Below are positions 24,143 to 33,001 of a stretch of DNA of 57,919 nucleotides, piece by piece. The stretch spans positions 1-57,919 of the forward strand of contig CAZVZK010000062.1 of the NCBI GenBank assembly GCA_964630925.1, given 5' to 3'. Below the pieces are notes generated by a model, which saw nothing but the letters and a program-made list of their open reading frames with translations, did no database searches and had not been told where the DNA came from. Each line of letters starts with the position of its first letter. Within the stretch, counting starts at the first letter, position 1. The position numbers and the translations under genes were made by a program. Origin of the DNA: RGDT01 sp964630925 (GTDB lineage: Bacteria > Planctomycetota > Planctomycetia > Gemmatales > Gemmataceae).

Positions 24143-25480
24143 TCATCCGGCGATCTTCAGCGTGTACACCACGTTATAGACCGCGATCTTCTCCATCCCC
24201 TTCGGCGGCGTGCCGCGCAGGACGGCGGCTCCGTCCCTGACCTCGTATCGGAACGGCTTGCCGGTGACGGGGTCGTTCGGCACGGGGACCTCGATGTCCT
24301 CCAGGGACTTCGGCAGCTCGCCCTTGTGGGCGGCGGCGTGCAGGCGGACGGCCTCCAGAGTCTGGATCAGCTTGAGACGCTGCTCGGTGCGGGCCTGGGC
24401 CATGTGGACCTTGCCGAGCTGGGGGAGCAGGCCCTTGAAGAAGCCGTCACGCACCTTGCCGGCGGCGTCGAGGCGTGCGGCGGCCTTGTGGTACGGCAGG
24501 GCCACCCAACGGACGATCTCGTCGAGGCGCTCCTCGAAGTGACGCTGCTCGTCGAGGAGGACCACCTGGGCCGGCCTCATCGCCTTGACGGCGTCGGGCT
24601 TCAGGCCGTAGGACACGAGGCGCTCGCGGGCCTCGTCAACATACGCCGGCTTCGCCGCGTGCTCCTTCAGGTGGGCGCGCAGGTCGCCGGGCGTCCGCGA
24701 CTCCTTCAGGAGGCGCTCGGTGGCGGCGACGGCCTTCTCGATGGTGGCGTCGTCGGCCCTGCCGTCGCGCGGGAGCGCCCGCATCTCAGGGACGTAGAAG
24801 ATACGCTCCCCCTGCATGCCGTTGCGGAGGGCGACGAGCGGGGCCGGCAGCGTGGCGAGTGCCCAGTACAGGTTCGGCCCGCCCTCCTGGATCATCTCCT
24901 CGATGCACGGCACGGTCAGGTTGGCGAGGGCCAGGCCGACGAGGTTGGCGATGGGGGTCGGGTGGTCGCCGAGCTGGTGGGCGAGCTTGAAGAGTGTCTT
25001 GACGGTGGCGACGGCGTCGTCGAACCTCTTCTCGGCGATCTCGCCGCGGAGGCGGACCTTGAGGGCGGAGGCGATCTGGCGGAGCTTCTGCACCTCGGGC
25101 AGGAGGGTGTAGGCGCCCTCGCGGCGCAGGTCGCCGACGATCTGCCAGTCGAGGTGAGACAGCCGGGCGGCCTGGTCCGCGTAGCGGAGGGACTTGCCGC
25201 CGTATCCGCGGACCTTCTCCAACGGCAGGTCTTTCAGCGGGCATGTCTGCCACTTCTCGCGGTTCTCGTTCTCGGCCTTGTCGCCGTAGAAGTGGCTCTG
25301 CTCCATGAAGCTCTTGAGGTACACCTGCAAGGCCGAGCCGGTCTCGATCTCCTCGACGCCGGGGAGGAATTGGTACTTCAGCGCGGGGCGCGGGGCGGGG
25401 AGGGCCTTCACGTCGAAGCGCACCCTCAGCTCGCCCTCCTGCGCCGGCAGCGTCAGGAGGGCCATCAGCAACACGGTCAT
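24143..25480 (-). CDS. Secreted protein distantly related to the tandem array family
   Basis: 445 residues, function unknown, with signal peptide MTVLLMALLTLPAQEG. The central segment LLPEVQKLRQIASALKVRLR, then RFDDAVATVKTLFKLAHQLG and PIANLVGLALANL, aligns well with copy 5 of the array (LLPGVQKCREIASLLAARAL, RVDEAWRDLLACHRLGRLLT, LIEALVGFAIESI). The C-terminus repeats the theme: LIQTLEAVRLHAAAHKGELP, then DPVTGKPFRYEVRDGAAVL in place of FSGKxLxY. The D-rich GPDGKDD loop is missing. It is the last gene of a cassette after an ECF sigma factor and a small membrane protein, 15 bases below the latter, so its expression is probably tied to that sigma factor. Confidence 0.82.
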   Translation of the reverse strand: MTVLLMALLTLPAQEGELRVRFDVKALPAPRPALKYQFLPGVEEIETGSALQVYLKSFMEQSHFYGDKAENENREKWQTCPLKDLPLEKVRGYGGKSLRYADQAARLSHLDWQIVGDLRREGAYTLLPEVQKLRQIASALKVRLRGEIAEKRFDDAVATVKTLFKLAHQLGDHPTPIANLVGLALANLTVPCIEEMIQEGGPNLYWALATLPAPLVALRNGMQGERIFYVPEMRALPRDGRADDATIEKAVAATERLLKESRTPGDLRAHLKEHAAKPAYVDEARERLVSYGLKPDAVKAMRPAQVVLLDEQRHFEERLDEIVRWVALPYHKAAARLDAAGKVRDGFFKGLLPQLGKVHMAQARTEQRLKLIQTLEAVRLHAAAHKGELPKSLEDIEVPVPNDPVTGKPFRYEVRDGAAVLRGTPPKGMEKIAVYNVVYTLKIAG

Positions 25481-25495
25481 CTCATCGTCTCCTGG

Positions 25496-25870
25496 TCAAT
25501 CGAAGGAAGAAAGGTCGATGGCACGGAGCGGCGGGCGGTCCGGCGGGAGGCTCTCGGCGGGCGGCTCGGGGGGGAGCTGCCCGGCGGCGAGGGGTGTGAC
25601 GGCCCCGGGGGAGCCGGGGGCGTCGGCGCCCGGGTCGGGGCGCGCGGGCGGGCCGGGGGCGTCGGCGCCCGGGGCGGGGCGTTCGCGCGGCCCGGGGAGC
25701 CAGGCCAGCAGCGTCAGCGTCTGCGTCAGGGCCAGCAGGGCGGCGAAGGCCCACGCCCGCCAGGGCGAGGGCACCGACGCCCGGCCCGCCTCGTAGAGCA
25801 GCGCTCCGGCGTCGAGGCGGCCGGCGGACGGGGTGAGCTTGCCGAGCGTGTCGTTCAGGTCGTTGGGCAT
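25496..25870 (-). CDS. Small single-pass membrane protein, possible anti-sigma factor
   Basis: 124 residues starting MPNDLNDTLGKLTPSAGRLD at CAT 25868-25870. A short N-terminal cytoplasmic segment precedes one membrane helix (AWAFAALLALTQTLTLLAWL, near residues 39-58). A Pro/Ala/Gly-rich outer segment follows, with the heptapeptide PGADAPG twice, encoded by a 22-bp direct repeat (25613-25634 and 25652-25673). It overlaps the end of the sigma factor gene by 16 bases, the usual place for an anti-sigma factor, but no zinc-type HxxxCxxC motif is present. An anti-sigma role is inferred from position and topology only. Confidence 0.7.
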   Translation of the reverse strand: MPNDLNDTLGKLTPSAGRLDAGALLYEAGRASVPSPWRAWAFAALLALTQTLTLLAWLPGPRERPAPGADAPGPPARPDPGADAPGSPGAVTPLAAGQLPPEPPAESLPPDRPPLRAIDLSSFD

Positions 25871-26331
25871 GATTCCCCCAGGAGGCGGCGGAGCGCCTCG
25901 ATGCCTGCCTCGTACCGTCGGAACGCCGTGCTGGCGGACCCTCCCATCACGGCGGCGATCTGCTCGAACCCCAGGCCGCCCCACAGGCGCGACACGATCA
26001 CCTCGCGCTGCTCCGGTGGCAGGCGTTTGATGGCGGCGACGGCGGCCTCGGCGTCAAGGCCGTCGATCTCCGGCTGGACGAACCAGTCGCGTCGTGCCGT
26101 GGCGGCCTCACGGGCGCCGCGGCGGCGTTCGGCCTTGCCGAGGTCGATGGCCGCGTTGCGCGTGGCGCGGTAGAGCCAGGCGACGGGGTCATCGGGGTCG
26201 ACGCGCTGGCGGGCGAGGCGCAGGAACGCCTCCTGCACCGCGTCCTCGGGCGCGGCGGCCCACTGGCGGGCGTACAGCACGAGCCGCCCGGAGTGGTTCT
26301 CGACCAGACGAGCGAACGCGGTGCCGTCCAT
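25855..26331 (-). CDS. RNA polymerase sigma factor, ECF type
   Basis: 158 residues, with the two ECF regions: sigma-2 (FARLVENHSGRLVLYARQWA, DAVQEAFLRLAR, VAWLYRATRNAAIDLGKAER) and sigma-4 (RLPPEQREVIVSRLWGGLGF, EQIAAVMGGSASTAFRRYEA). In sigma-4 the normal recognition helix S-x-x-T-V-x-x-R is represented by SASTAFRRY. It is the first gene of a minus-strand cassette followed by the membrane protein (16-base overlap) and the exported family protein at 24143. I infer that it controls this cassette and perhaps other genes. Confidence 0.9.
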   Translation of the reverse strand: MDGTAFARLVENHSGRLVLYARQWAAAPEDAVQEAFLRLARQRVDPDDPVAWLYRATRNAAIDLGKAERRRGAREAATARRDWFVQPEIDGLDAEAAVAAIKRLPPEQREVIVSRLWGGLGFEQIAAVMGGSASTAFRRYEAGIEALRRLLGESCPTT

Positions 26332-26375
26332 ACGCCCTCAAGACGACGCCGGCCGCACGCGATTCCGCGGGGGGC

Positions 26376-27641
26376 TCAAATCCTGTCGGGGATCTCGAAG
26401 CCCTTGCGGCCCTTGCGGGCGAGGAGCCTGTTGGCGTCGGCGTCGTCGATGAACGCCTCCTTCTTGCCGTCGTACTTCAGAGGGCGTCCGACGCGTGCGG
26501 CGATGTTGCCGAGGTGGGCGAGGGCGGAGGAGCGGTGGCCCTCCTCGATGTCGCAGGCGGGGGCCTTGCCGTCCTTCATCCGGGCGACGAAGTCGGCGAG
26601 GTGCGGCATGTCGGAGAAGGTGACGGCCTTGTCGAATTCGACCTCGTTCTTGCGCCGCACCACCTTCCAGTGCTTGCGGCCGATGATCATGTAGGCCTCG
26701 CTGCCGTAGAACGCGACGCCGTTCTCGTGGCCCTCCTGGTGGTAGGGGGACCAGAGGCGCTGCTCGTAGAGGAGGACGGCCTTCTTCTCGGGGAAGGTGA
26801 AGGTGACGATCTGCGTGTCGGGCGTCTCCTGGGCGTCGCCGGCGTGGAACAGCTTGTCGGCGACGCACGTCACCGAGGAGGGGGCATCGACGCCGAGGCC
26901 CCAGCGGGCGATGTCGAGGTCGTGGACGCCGTCGTTGCCCATGTCGCCGGTGCCGTACTCCCACAGCCAGCGCCAGCCGTAGCTGTAGCGGTTGGCGTTG
27001 AAGGGGTGTTCGGCGGCGGGGCCCTGCCAGATGTCCCAGTCGAGGCCCTTCGGGGTGGGCGAGTCCTTGACGGCGTCCACGCGGCGGCGGTACTGGCTGT
27101 TCCAGGCCTTGGCCATGTGGACCTTGCCGAGCTTGCCGGCGCGGACGTACTTGATGGCCTCGATGTAGTGGGGGACGCTGCGGCTCTGGGTGCCGGTCTG
27201 GACGACGACCTTGTGCTTGCGGGCGGCCTGGACCATGCGGCGGCCCTCGGCGATATTGTGGCTGACGGGCTTCTCGACGTAGACGTGCTTGCCGGCCTGG
27301 CACGCCCAGATGGTGGCGAGGGCGTGCCAGTGGTCGGGGGTGGCGACGATGATGCCGTCCACGGACTTGTCCTTGAGAACGTCGCGGAGGTCCTTGACCT
27401 GCTTGGGGGCGGACTTCTGGGCCTTCTCGATGATGGGGGCGTACTTGGCCAGCTCGTCCTCGTTCACGTCACAGATGTGGCTGATCTGGGCGTCGGGGAG
27501 CCTGGCGAAGTTGAGGCCGAGGCCCTTGCCCCGGCCACGGACGCCGACGAGGCAGAGGTTGACGCGCTCGCTGGCGGCGGCCTTGCCGACGAGGGGCGTC
27601 AAGGCGAGGGGGGCGGCGGCGAGGAAGGATCGGCGCTGCAT
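26376..27641 (-). CDS. Tat-exported Gfo/Idh/MocA family oxidoreductase
   Basis: 421 residues, NAD(P)-binding. The start MQRRSFLAAAPLALTPLVGK is a twin-arginine-type signal. The Rossmann fold follows: VNLCLVGVRGRGKGLGLNFA, ISHICDVNEDEL, VDGIIVATPDHWHALATIWA, and the signature KHVYVEKPVSHN, which carries the EKP lysine. The C-terminal half has YGTGDMGNDGVHDLDIARWG, typical of the large planctomycete exported clade of this family (a GFO_IDH_MocA_C-type domain). The substrate is probably a sugar or derivative. The upstream CPBP protease gene overlaps its first 43 bases, so the two may be co-expressed. Confidence 0.9.
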   Translation of the reverse strand: MQRRSFLAAAPLALTPLVGKAAASERVNLCLVGVRGRGKGLGLNFARLPDAQISHICDVNEDELAKYAPIIEKAQKSAPKQVKDLRDVLKDKSVDGIIVATPDHWHALATIWACQAGKHVYVEKPVSHNIAEGRRMVQAARKHKVVVQTGTQSRSVPHYIEAIKYVRAGKLGKVHMAKAWNSQYRRRVDAVKDSPTPKGLDWDIWQGPAAEHPFNANRYSYGWRWLWEYGTGDMGNDGVHDLDIARWGLGVDAPSSVTCVADKLFHAGDAQETPDTQIVTFTFPEKKAVLLYEQRLWSPYHQEGHENGVAFYGSEAYMIIGRKHWKVVRRKNEVEFDKAVTFSDMPHLADFVARMKDGKAPACDIEEGHRSSALAHLGNIAARVGRPLKYDGKKEAFIDDADANRLLARKGRKGFEIPDRI

Positions 27642-28258
27642 GGCTGGCTCCGGTGGAGAGGGTGGGATCGGCGCATGGCGTGCCAGGCGAGCGCATTGTA
27701 CATAACGTGCGCGGCGGCGGGCGGCCATAACGAGTCCGAGGCCCAGAACAGTAGCCCCCACGCCGCGCCGGCCAGGAACGAGAACGCGAGGTGGCGCCAG
27801 CCGAAGAAGAGGTGGTGCAGGGCGAACGCCGCGGCGGCGGGCAGGAGGGTGAGTCGAGGCTGGAGGAAGCCGCGCCATATGACCTCCTCGGCGAGGACGA
27901 TGAACGCCACGGGCAGCATCACCAGGGCGAAGCCGCCGGCGCCCGGCGGGCCGGTGTACACGGACCCCGAGGCGTCGGGCGTCTCGCCGGGCAGGGCCGT
28001 TTGCAGCCACCAGAGCGCCGGGCCGGAGGCGATGCCGGCGAGGATCCACAGCGGCGGGGCGGCGAGGAGGCCGGCGGCGCAGCCGGGGTCATGGAGCAAC
28101 ACGGCGGCGAGGGGGACGCACAGGAGGGCGATGTACAGCAACAAACCGCGGACGGCGTTCGCGGGGCGCGGGTCGAGGAGGTGGGCGACGATGTAGCCGG
28201 CGGCGACGATGCCGGGGAAGGCGAGGACGACGGCGCCGGCGAGCCAGGTGGGGATCAT
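27599..28258 (-). CDS. CPBP family intramembrane metalloprotease
   Basis: 219 residues, polytopic. The ATG (CAT 28256-28258) follows AGGAGG by 2-3 bases in ACAACAGGAGGCATG. Several membrane helices are visible (LAGAVVLAFPGIVAAGYIVA, LLLYIALLCVPLAAVLL, FALVMLPVAFIVLAEEVIWR). All three CPBP motifs are present: EEVIWRG, FALHHLFFGW, and HVMYNALAW. These supply the glutamates and histidines of the presumed zinc site. The C-terminus overlaps the oxidoreductase start by 43 bases in another frame. Bacterial relatives act in membrane protein processing or immunity to self-made bacteriocins; the role here is unknown. Confidence 0.85.
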   Translation of the reverse strand: MIPTWLAGAVVLAFPGIVAAGYIVAHLLDPRPANAVRGLLLYIALLCVPLAAVLLHDPGCAAGLLAAPPLWILAGIASGPALWWLQTALPGETPDASGSVYTGPPGAGGFALVMLPVAFIVLAEEVIWRGFLQPRLTLLPAAAAFALHHLFFGWRHLAFSFLAGAAWGLLFWASDSLWPPAAAHVMYNALAWHAMRRSHPLHRSQPCSADPSSPPPPSP

Positions 28259-28320
28259 GCCTCCTGTTGTCGGGATGTGGCGGAGATGTCCTCCCCGAAT
28301 CGGCGGCCCGGCGCGGGCCG

Positions 28321-31164
28321 TCACGGCCTCGACAGCGGGAAGGAGCGGAGGGTTGTGGGCCGGCCGGACACCGGGTGCTGTCGGCCGCCGGAGAGCTGCT
28401 TGACGCGCTCGGCGACGTGGCCCTCGAGGTGGTGCAGGTACACCGCGCCCTCGGCACTCTTGCCGCCCTTGCCCGCCAGCGCCTCCAGCAAGGCCAGGGT
28501 GAAGAACCCGTGCTTCGTGTCCGCCGACTCCAGCGACACCTCGCGGCCCATGGAGGAGCAGAGGACCGCGATGCCGTAGTCGTCGGTCACCAGGTCGCGG
28601 GCCAGGTTGTCGGTCAGCCCGGCGGAGCGCCGCCTGTCGCCGCCGACCGCGCCGGCGTGGCAGGCGTCCATGACGAGGAGGGTGCGGCCCGGCATGCCCT
28701 GGAGCGTCTTCTTCAACTGGTCCGCCGAGACGCCTGTGGCCAGCAGGTCGTCCGGCTCGGTGTCGGTGGCGAGCAGGAACAGGCTGCCGTCGGTGTCGCG
28801 TGCGCCGTGGCCGGCGAAGAAGATGACGGCCACGTCTCGCTGCGTCGCCTGCTTGCGCACCCAGGCCAGGCCCTGGAGGACGCGCTTGCGCGTGGCCTCG
28901 CGGTCGGTGACGCGCATCACCTCGACCTTGCGGAAGACGCGCTTGCTGTGCTTCTCGAAGGCGGCCGCGAGCGCCGTGGCGTCCTTGGCCGCGTACTCCA
29001 GGTTCAGCGCCCGGTCCTTGTACTCGGAGACGCCGACGGCGAGGACGTACAGGGCGGGGGCGGGCTCCTTCTCGGCGGCGCCGCCGGGCTTGACCTCCAG
29101 CTCGGCCGGCTCGGACAGGCCGGCGCTCTGGGCGGTCTCGGCCTTCACGGTGAGGCGGTAGGATCCTGCGGGGAGGCGCACCTTCCAGCCGTCGCGGACC
29201 TCGCGGCCCCTGGCCGTGTACGACCTGGCGGAGCGGGCGTCGGAGAGCGGCTTGCCGTCGATCAGCAGGCGTGCGGCCGTGATGGGGGCGTCGCCGGCGG
29301 CGCGGGCGACGAAGCGGATCTCGACCGCCTCGCCGAGGGGGGCGGTCTTCTTGCGGTCCGGGCTGGTGATGACCACGAGGGGCGGGAGCACGCGGCCGAT
29401 GTCGGCCGCCGGCTCCTTGCTGCCGCGCTCCTTGTTGGCCGCGGCCAACGCCTTCTCGACGGACCCGGCGGCGATGAGGCGGCGGATCACGTCCGGGCGG
29501 TAGAGCGAGGCGCGGAATCGCGAGGCGGGGTGGAACGTGCCGAACGATTCCGGCCCGTTGTTGATCTGCCACCCGATCAGCGTCTCGCCGCCGGGGGAGC
29601 AGGCGTAATAGCCCTCGGCCGTCCAGGCCACCCACTCGTTGCCCGCCATGAAGAGGGAGAGCAGCGGGGCCTCCTGATCCGGCCTCCAGATGCGGATGGT
29701 CTGATCCACGGAGGCGGTGGCGAAATAGCTGCCGTCGGGCGAGGGGGCGACGGCGATGAGGTCGCCGGTGTGCCCGAGGTACTGCCGCAGGCGTCTCCCC
29801 GTGTCAGGGTCATGAAGGCACAGGCCGAAGTAACTGCCCATGACCACCTTGCCGTCACGGAGGAAGGTCCAGCAGGTCGGCTGGTTGTATTCGAGGACCA
29901 TCGAGCTGATGATGCTGTCCCCCTCGCGGACCTCGAGGCCGTCCCGGATGCGGAAGAACGAGCGGCCGCCGAGGGCGACGACGGCCCGCTTTGCATTCTT
30001 CGGCGCGGCCTCGGTGCGGTCGAAGGTCTCGAGGTCGAATGAGCGGTTGAGGGGGAATTGGGGGTTGTCGAGCTGGCCGGCCCCCTCGGTGCCCCAGCAG
30101 ATCCCCTTGCCGTCGGCCCGCCAGCCGACGGCGAACGCGCCCCGAGGCGCGCCGCCGAGGTGGTGAACGACGGCCCCGTCGGAGGTGCGCCAGACGAAGA
30201 GCTCCTCGCCCCGCTTGCCGCCCGTGGCGGCCAGCTTGCCGTCAGGAGACACCGCGCCGCCCGAGCCCGGGGCCATCTTGTGGGTGAAGATCGGGACGGG
30301 CTCGGCATCGGCGACGGAGAGCCGTCCCCCTTCGGAGCTACTCCGCCCCAATCCGTAATAGATCCATCTCGAGTCGAGGCTGAACGAGAGGGATCGGGCG
30401 CCTTCCACCATCTGGGCGCTGCGTTTCACCAGGTCGCCGTCGGGCGACCAGAGGCGGATGATCCCGTCCCAGCAACCTGTCGCGAACACCCGCCCGTCCG
30501 GCGACCAGGCGGCGGTGAGGACGGGGTACCCGAACTTCTCGGAGTGCCGGAGGACCTTCCGCTCTTTCCCCGTCCGTGCGTCCCACAACCGGGCCGTCCC
30601 GTCATGCCCCGCGGTGACGAGGGCCCTGCCGTCCGGGGACCAGGCGACGCCATACACGGCATCGCGGTCCCCGGCCAGGACGTGGGCCACCGAGCGTTTC
30701 TTCATGTCCCAGATGCGGGCCGTGCCGTCCTCGCCGGTGGAGACGAGCCGGGCCCCGTCCGGGGAAAAGGCGGCAGAGTTGATGGTCTTCAGGTGGCCAT
30801 CGAGGGCGCCGACGATCTTGCGGCCCGGCAGATCGACCAGGTAGAGGCGGTGGCCCTTGCCGTGGGGCGTGAAGCCGCCCACGGCCACGGTCTTGCCGTC
30901 AGGGGAGAGGGCGAGGGCGTACAGGGAGCCCACCCTGCCGGGGCCGACGGGGACGCGCAGGGTGGCCTGCAAATCGCCACTGACCAGATCCCAGATGCGC
31001 AAGGTGCGGTCCTTGCTCACCGAGAGGAGCGACTTGCCGTCGGGGGTGAAGGCGAGACGCGGGATGGCGTCGGTGTGGCCTGGGGCGTTGAGGACGAGGT
31101 GGGGCTTCTCGTCGGCCCGCGCGAGCGCGGACGTGAGCGCCAGGAGCAGCAATCCGGTACGCAT
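28321..31164 (-). CDS. Secreted WD40 / caspase (C14) domain protein
   Basis: 947 residues. Signal peptide MRTGLLLLALTSALARADEK. Residues about 25-520 are WD40 repeats (GHTDAIPRLAFTPDGKSLLS, DGTARIWDM, AVYGVAWSPDGRALVTAGHD, LIAVAPSPDGSYFATASVDQ). A short beta domain (ITAARLLIDGKPLSD, GSYRLTVKAE) precedes the C-terminal caspase-like peptidase, which starts ALYVLAVGVSEYKD. The catalytic pair is His786 in FFAGHGARD and Cys835 in VMDACHAG, both intact. WD40-metacaspase fusions are characteristic of planctomycetes and cyanobacteria; targets are unknown. The start codon is chosen for the signal peptide. An upstream TATAGT (31220-31225, minus strand) is a possible -10, divergent from galT. Confidence 0.92.
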   Translation of the reverse strand: MRTGLLLLALTSALARADEKPHLVLNAPGHTDAIPRLAFTPDGKSLLSVSKDRTLRIWDLVSGDLQATLRVPVGPGRVGSLYALALSPDGKTVAVGGFTPHGKGHRLYLVDLPGRKIVGALDGHLKTINSAAFSPDGARLVSTGEDGTARIWDMKKRSVAHVLAGDRDAVYGVAWSPDGRALVTAGHDGTARLWDARTGKERKVLRHSEKFGYPVLTAAWSPDGRVFATGCWDGIIRLWSPDGDLVKRSAQMVEGARSLSFSLDSRWIYYGLGRSSSEGGRLSVADAEPVPIFTHKMAPGSGGAVSPDGKLAATGGKRGEELFVWRTSDGAVVHHLGGAPRGAFAVGWRADGKGICWGTEGAGQLDNPQFPLNRSFDLETFDRTEAAPKNAKRAVVALGGRSFFRIRDGLEVREGDSIISSMVLEYNQPTCWTFLRDGKVVMGSYFGLCLHDPDTGRRLRQYLGHTGDLIAVAPSPDGSYFATASVDQTIRIWRPDQEAPLLSLFMAGNEWVAWTAEGYYACSPGGETLIGWQINNGPESFGTFHPASRFRASLYRPDVIRRLIAAGSVEKALAAANKERGSKEPAADIGRVLPPLVVITSPDRKKTAPLGEAVEIRFVARAAGDAPITAARLLIDGKPLSDARSARSYTARGREVRDGWKVRLPAGSYRLTVKAETAQSAGLSEPAELEVKPGGAAEKEPAPALYVLAVGVSEYKDRALNLEYAAKDATALAAAFEKHSKRVFRKVEVMRVTDREATRKRVLQGLAWVRKQATQRDVAVIFFAGHGARDTDGSLFLLATDTEPDDLLATGVSADQLKKTLQGMPGRTLLVMDACHAGAVGGDRRRSAGLTDNLARDLVTDDYGIAVLCSSMGREVSLESADTKHGFFTLALLEALAGKGGKSAEGAVYLHHLEGHVAERVKQLSGGRQHPVSGRPTTLRSFPLSRP

Positions 31165-31348
31165 GGCCGTGGCCCTCCGGGGGTGGCCAGGGTGCCCGGG
31201 AAGCGAGCCCCTCTTCCATACTATACGCCCCTCGGGGGGAGGCCGGCCGCGCGCCGGGGTAGGCTGGCCGTCGCCATCCCAGGCGTGCTCCCCCTCCCGG
31301 CGACGTGGCCGAAGGGCGTCCCGAGGGGCCGGGCGTCGCCCGGCCCCG

Positions 31349-31354
31349 TAGAAT
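31349..31354 (+). promoter_or_regulatory. Possible -10 element of galT (TAGAAT)
   Basis: TAGAAT sits 29 bases before the galT ATG, within CCCCGTAGAATGGGG. The same hexamer precedes the gene at 9740. No -35 element is evident. Confidence 0.4.
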
Positions 31355-31383
31355 GGGGGGTGGTAAGACACACGGGACAAGAG

Positions 31384-32454
31384 ATGGACGAGAACCTCAA
31401 GGGCGTGGCCGGGGCGATCCAGGGGCTGCCGATGCCGGAATTGCGGAAGGATCCGATCGTCGGCCGGTGGGTCATCATCGCCACGGAGCGGGCCAACCGG
31501 CCGGTGCCGCCCAAGGCCGACCCGTTCCCGCCGAGGCCGGACGGCTGCCCGTTCTGCGAGGGGAACGAGCGGCACACGCCGCACGAGATCCTGGCGTACC
31601 GGGCCAGGGGCACGCGCGCCGACGAGCCCGGCTGGCGCGTGCGCGTGGTGCCGAACAAGTACCCTGCGCTGCAGATCGAGGGCGACCTCAACAAGCGGGG
31701 CGACGGCATCTACGACCGCATGAACGGCATCGGGGCGCACGAGGTGATCCTCGAATGCCCCTTCCACGAGTCCTCGCTGGCGAACCTCACCGAGGAGAAC
31801 GTCCGCGAGATCCTGTGGGTGTACCGGGATCGCCTCGTGGACCTGAAGAAGGACCCGCGCCTTGTTTACGGCATGCTGTTCAAGAACGTGGGGGCGGCGG
31901 CGGGGGCGTCGCTGGAGCACTCGCACAGCCAGCTCATCGTGACGCCCATCGTGCCGGTGAACGTGTGGGAGGAGATGACGGGCTCGCTGGAGTTCTTCAA
32001 CTACCGGGGCCGGTGCATTTACTGCGACATGGTGTATCAGGAGGAGTCCACGGAGAAGCGGGTGGTGTTCCAGACGCCGCACTTTTTGGCGTTCTGCCCG
32101 TACGCCTCGCGGTTCCCGTTCGAGATGTGGATCGTGCCGCGGCACCACAACAGCCACTACGAGAACATCCAGAAGATCGAGGTGGACGAGCTGGCGACGG
32201 TGATGAAGACGGTGCTGATGAAGCTGGAGCTGGTGCTGGAGAGGCCGGCGTACAACTACATCATCCACACGTCGCCGTTCGACACGCAGATGCTGCCGCA
32301 CTACCACTGGCACATCGAGGTGATCCCGCGTCTGACGCGCGTGGCCGGGTTCGAGTGGGGGACGGGGTTCTACATCAACCCGGTGCCGCCGGAGCAGGCG
32401 GCGGCGTTCCTGCGCGAGGTGGTGGTGGACGCGAGCGGCGGGCGGATGAAGTAG
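31384..32454 (+). CDS. galT: Galactose-1-phosphate uridylyltransferase (GalT-like)
   Basis: 356 residues of the HIT superfamily, which transfers UMP between UDP-glucose and galactose 1-phosphate (Leloir pathway); a close relative uses ADP-glucose or another NDP-sugar. The start MDENLKGVAGAIQGLPMPEL leads into LRKDPIVGRWVIIATERANR. CPFCEGNERHTPHE carries the zinc-type cysteines. NKYPAL, HEVILECPFHESSL and the active-site motif LEHSHSQ (His179, His181, Gln183) follow. A second domain has CIYCDMV, RFPFEMWIVPRHHNSHY and PHYHWHIEVIPRL. The frame is open far upstream of 31384, but conservation starts here. The gene is divergent from the WD40-caspase gene and is not with other galactose genes. Confidence 0.88.
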   Translation: MDENLKGVAGAIQGLPMPELRKDPIVGRWVIIATERANRPVPPKADPFPPRPDGCPFCEGNERHTPHEILAYRARGTRADEPGWRVRVVPNKYPALQIEGDLNKRGDGIYDRMNGIGAHEVILECPFHESSLANLTEENVREILWVYRDRLVDLKKDPRLVYGMLFKNVGAAAGASLEHSHSQLIVTPIVPVNVWEEMTGSLEFFNYRGRCIYCDMVYQEESTEKRVVFQTPHFLAFCPYASRFPFEMWIVPRHHNSHYENIQKIEVDELATVMKTVLMKLELVLERPAYNYIIHTSPFDTQMLPHYHWHIEVIPRLTRVAGFEWGTGFYINPVPPEQAAAFLREVVVDASGGRMK

Positions 32455-32487
32455 ACGCTGCGCGGCCGTTTCAAGGAAGGTGCGGCC

Positions 32488-32928
32488 GTGTCCCTGTTCG
32501 CAACGCCTGATTTCGGCACCGGCGGCATGCTCGCCCTGTTCGTCCTGGGCGTCTACGGTGTCGCGTTCCTGCTCGCGGTGTTGGCGTTCCGGCACGGGAG
32601 CTGGCTGCGCGAGAAGGGGCCGCCCGAGGAGCGGCGACGCGGGCTCGCGCTGATGTTGGCTGGCGCCCTCCCCCTCTTGTGCTGCTGCCTCGTGCCGGCA
32701 CCCCTCCACCGGCTCACGCACGGACACTTCCCCATCGGCGGACAGGCAGGCCGCGTGACGAGCGGGATGACGGCGCAAGAGGTGCTGGCCCTCCTCGGAA
32801 GGCCCTGGGCTCGCGACGAACGCGACGACGGGGAGTGGTGGTATTACCACGCCGATTCGTTCGGCATCCATTGGGTGTGCATTCACTTCGACGCAGAGGG
32901 CCGCGTGACGGGCCAGCACGGCAATTGA
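32488..32928 (+). CDS. Membrane protein with BamE/SmpA-like C-terminal domain, copy A
   Basis: 146 residues from a GTG start at 32488, preceded by AAGGAAGG. Two N-terminal membrane helices (MLALFVLGVYGVAFLLAVLA, then ALMLAGALPLLCCCLVPAPL) are followed by a small outer domain: VTSGMTAQEVLALLGRPWAR, WWYYHADSFGIHWV and IHFDAEGRVTG. The pattern V-x-x-GMT-x-x-EV-x-x-LLG-x-P with a later W-Y-Y strand is the BamE/SmpA-like fold. It is a paralogue of the protein at 33620-34057, and even the leaders match (TTTCAAGGAAGG against TTTCAGGGAAGG). A Panacea-domain gene lies between them. Function unknown. Confidence 0.75.
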   Translation: MSLFATPDFGTGGMLALFVLGVYGVAFLLAVLAFRHGSWLREKGPPEERRRGLALMLAGALPLLCCCLVPAPLHRLTHGHFPIGGQAGRVTSGMTAQEVLALLGRPWARDERDDGEWWYYHADSFGIHWVCIHFDAEGRVTGQHGN

Positions 32929-33001
32929 CCCCGGCCGGCGTGGCGGCCCAGGGGCGTGGCTGGTACGATGGCCGGGAGGTCCACTCGTGGGAGGCCATTG
33001 A

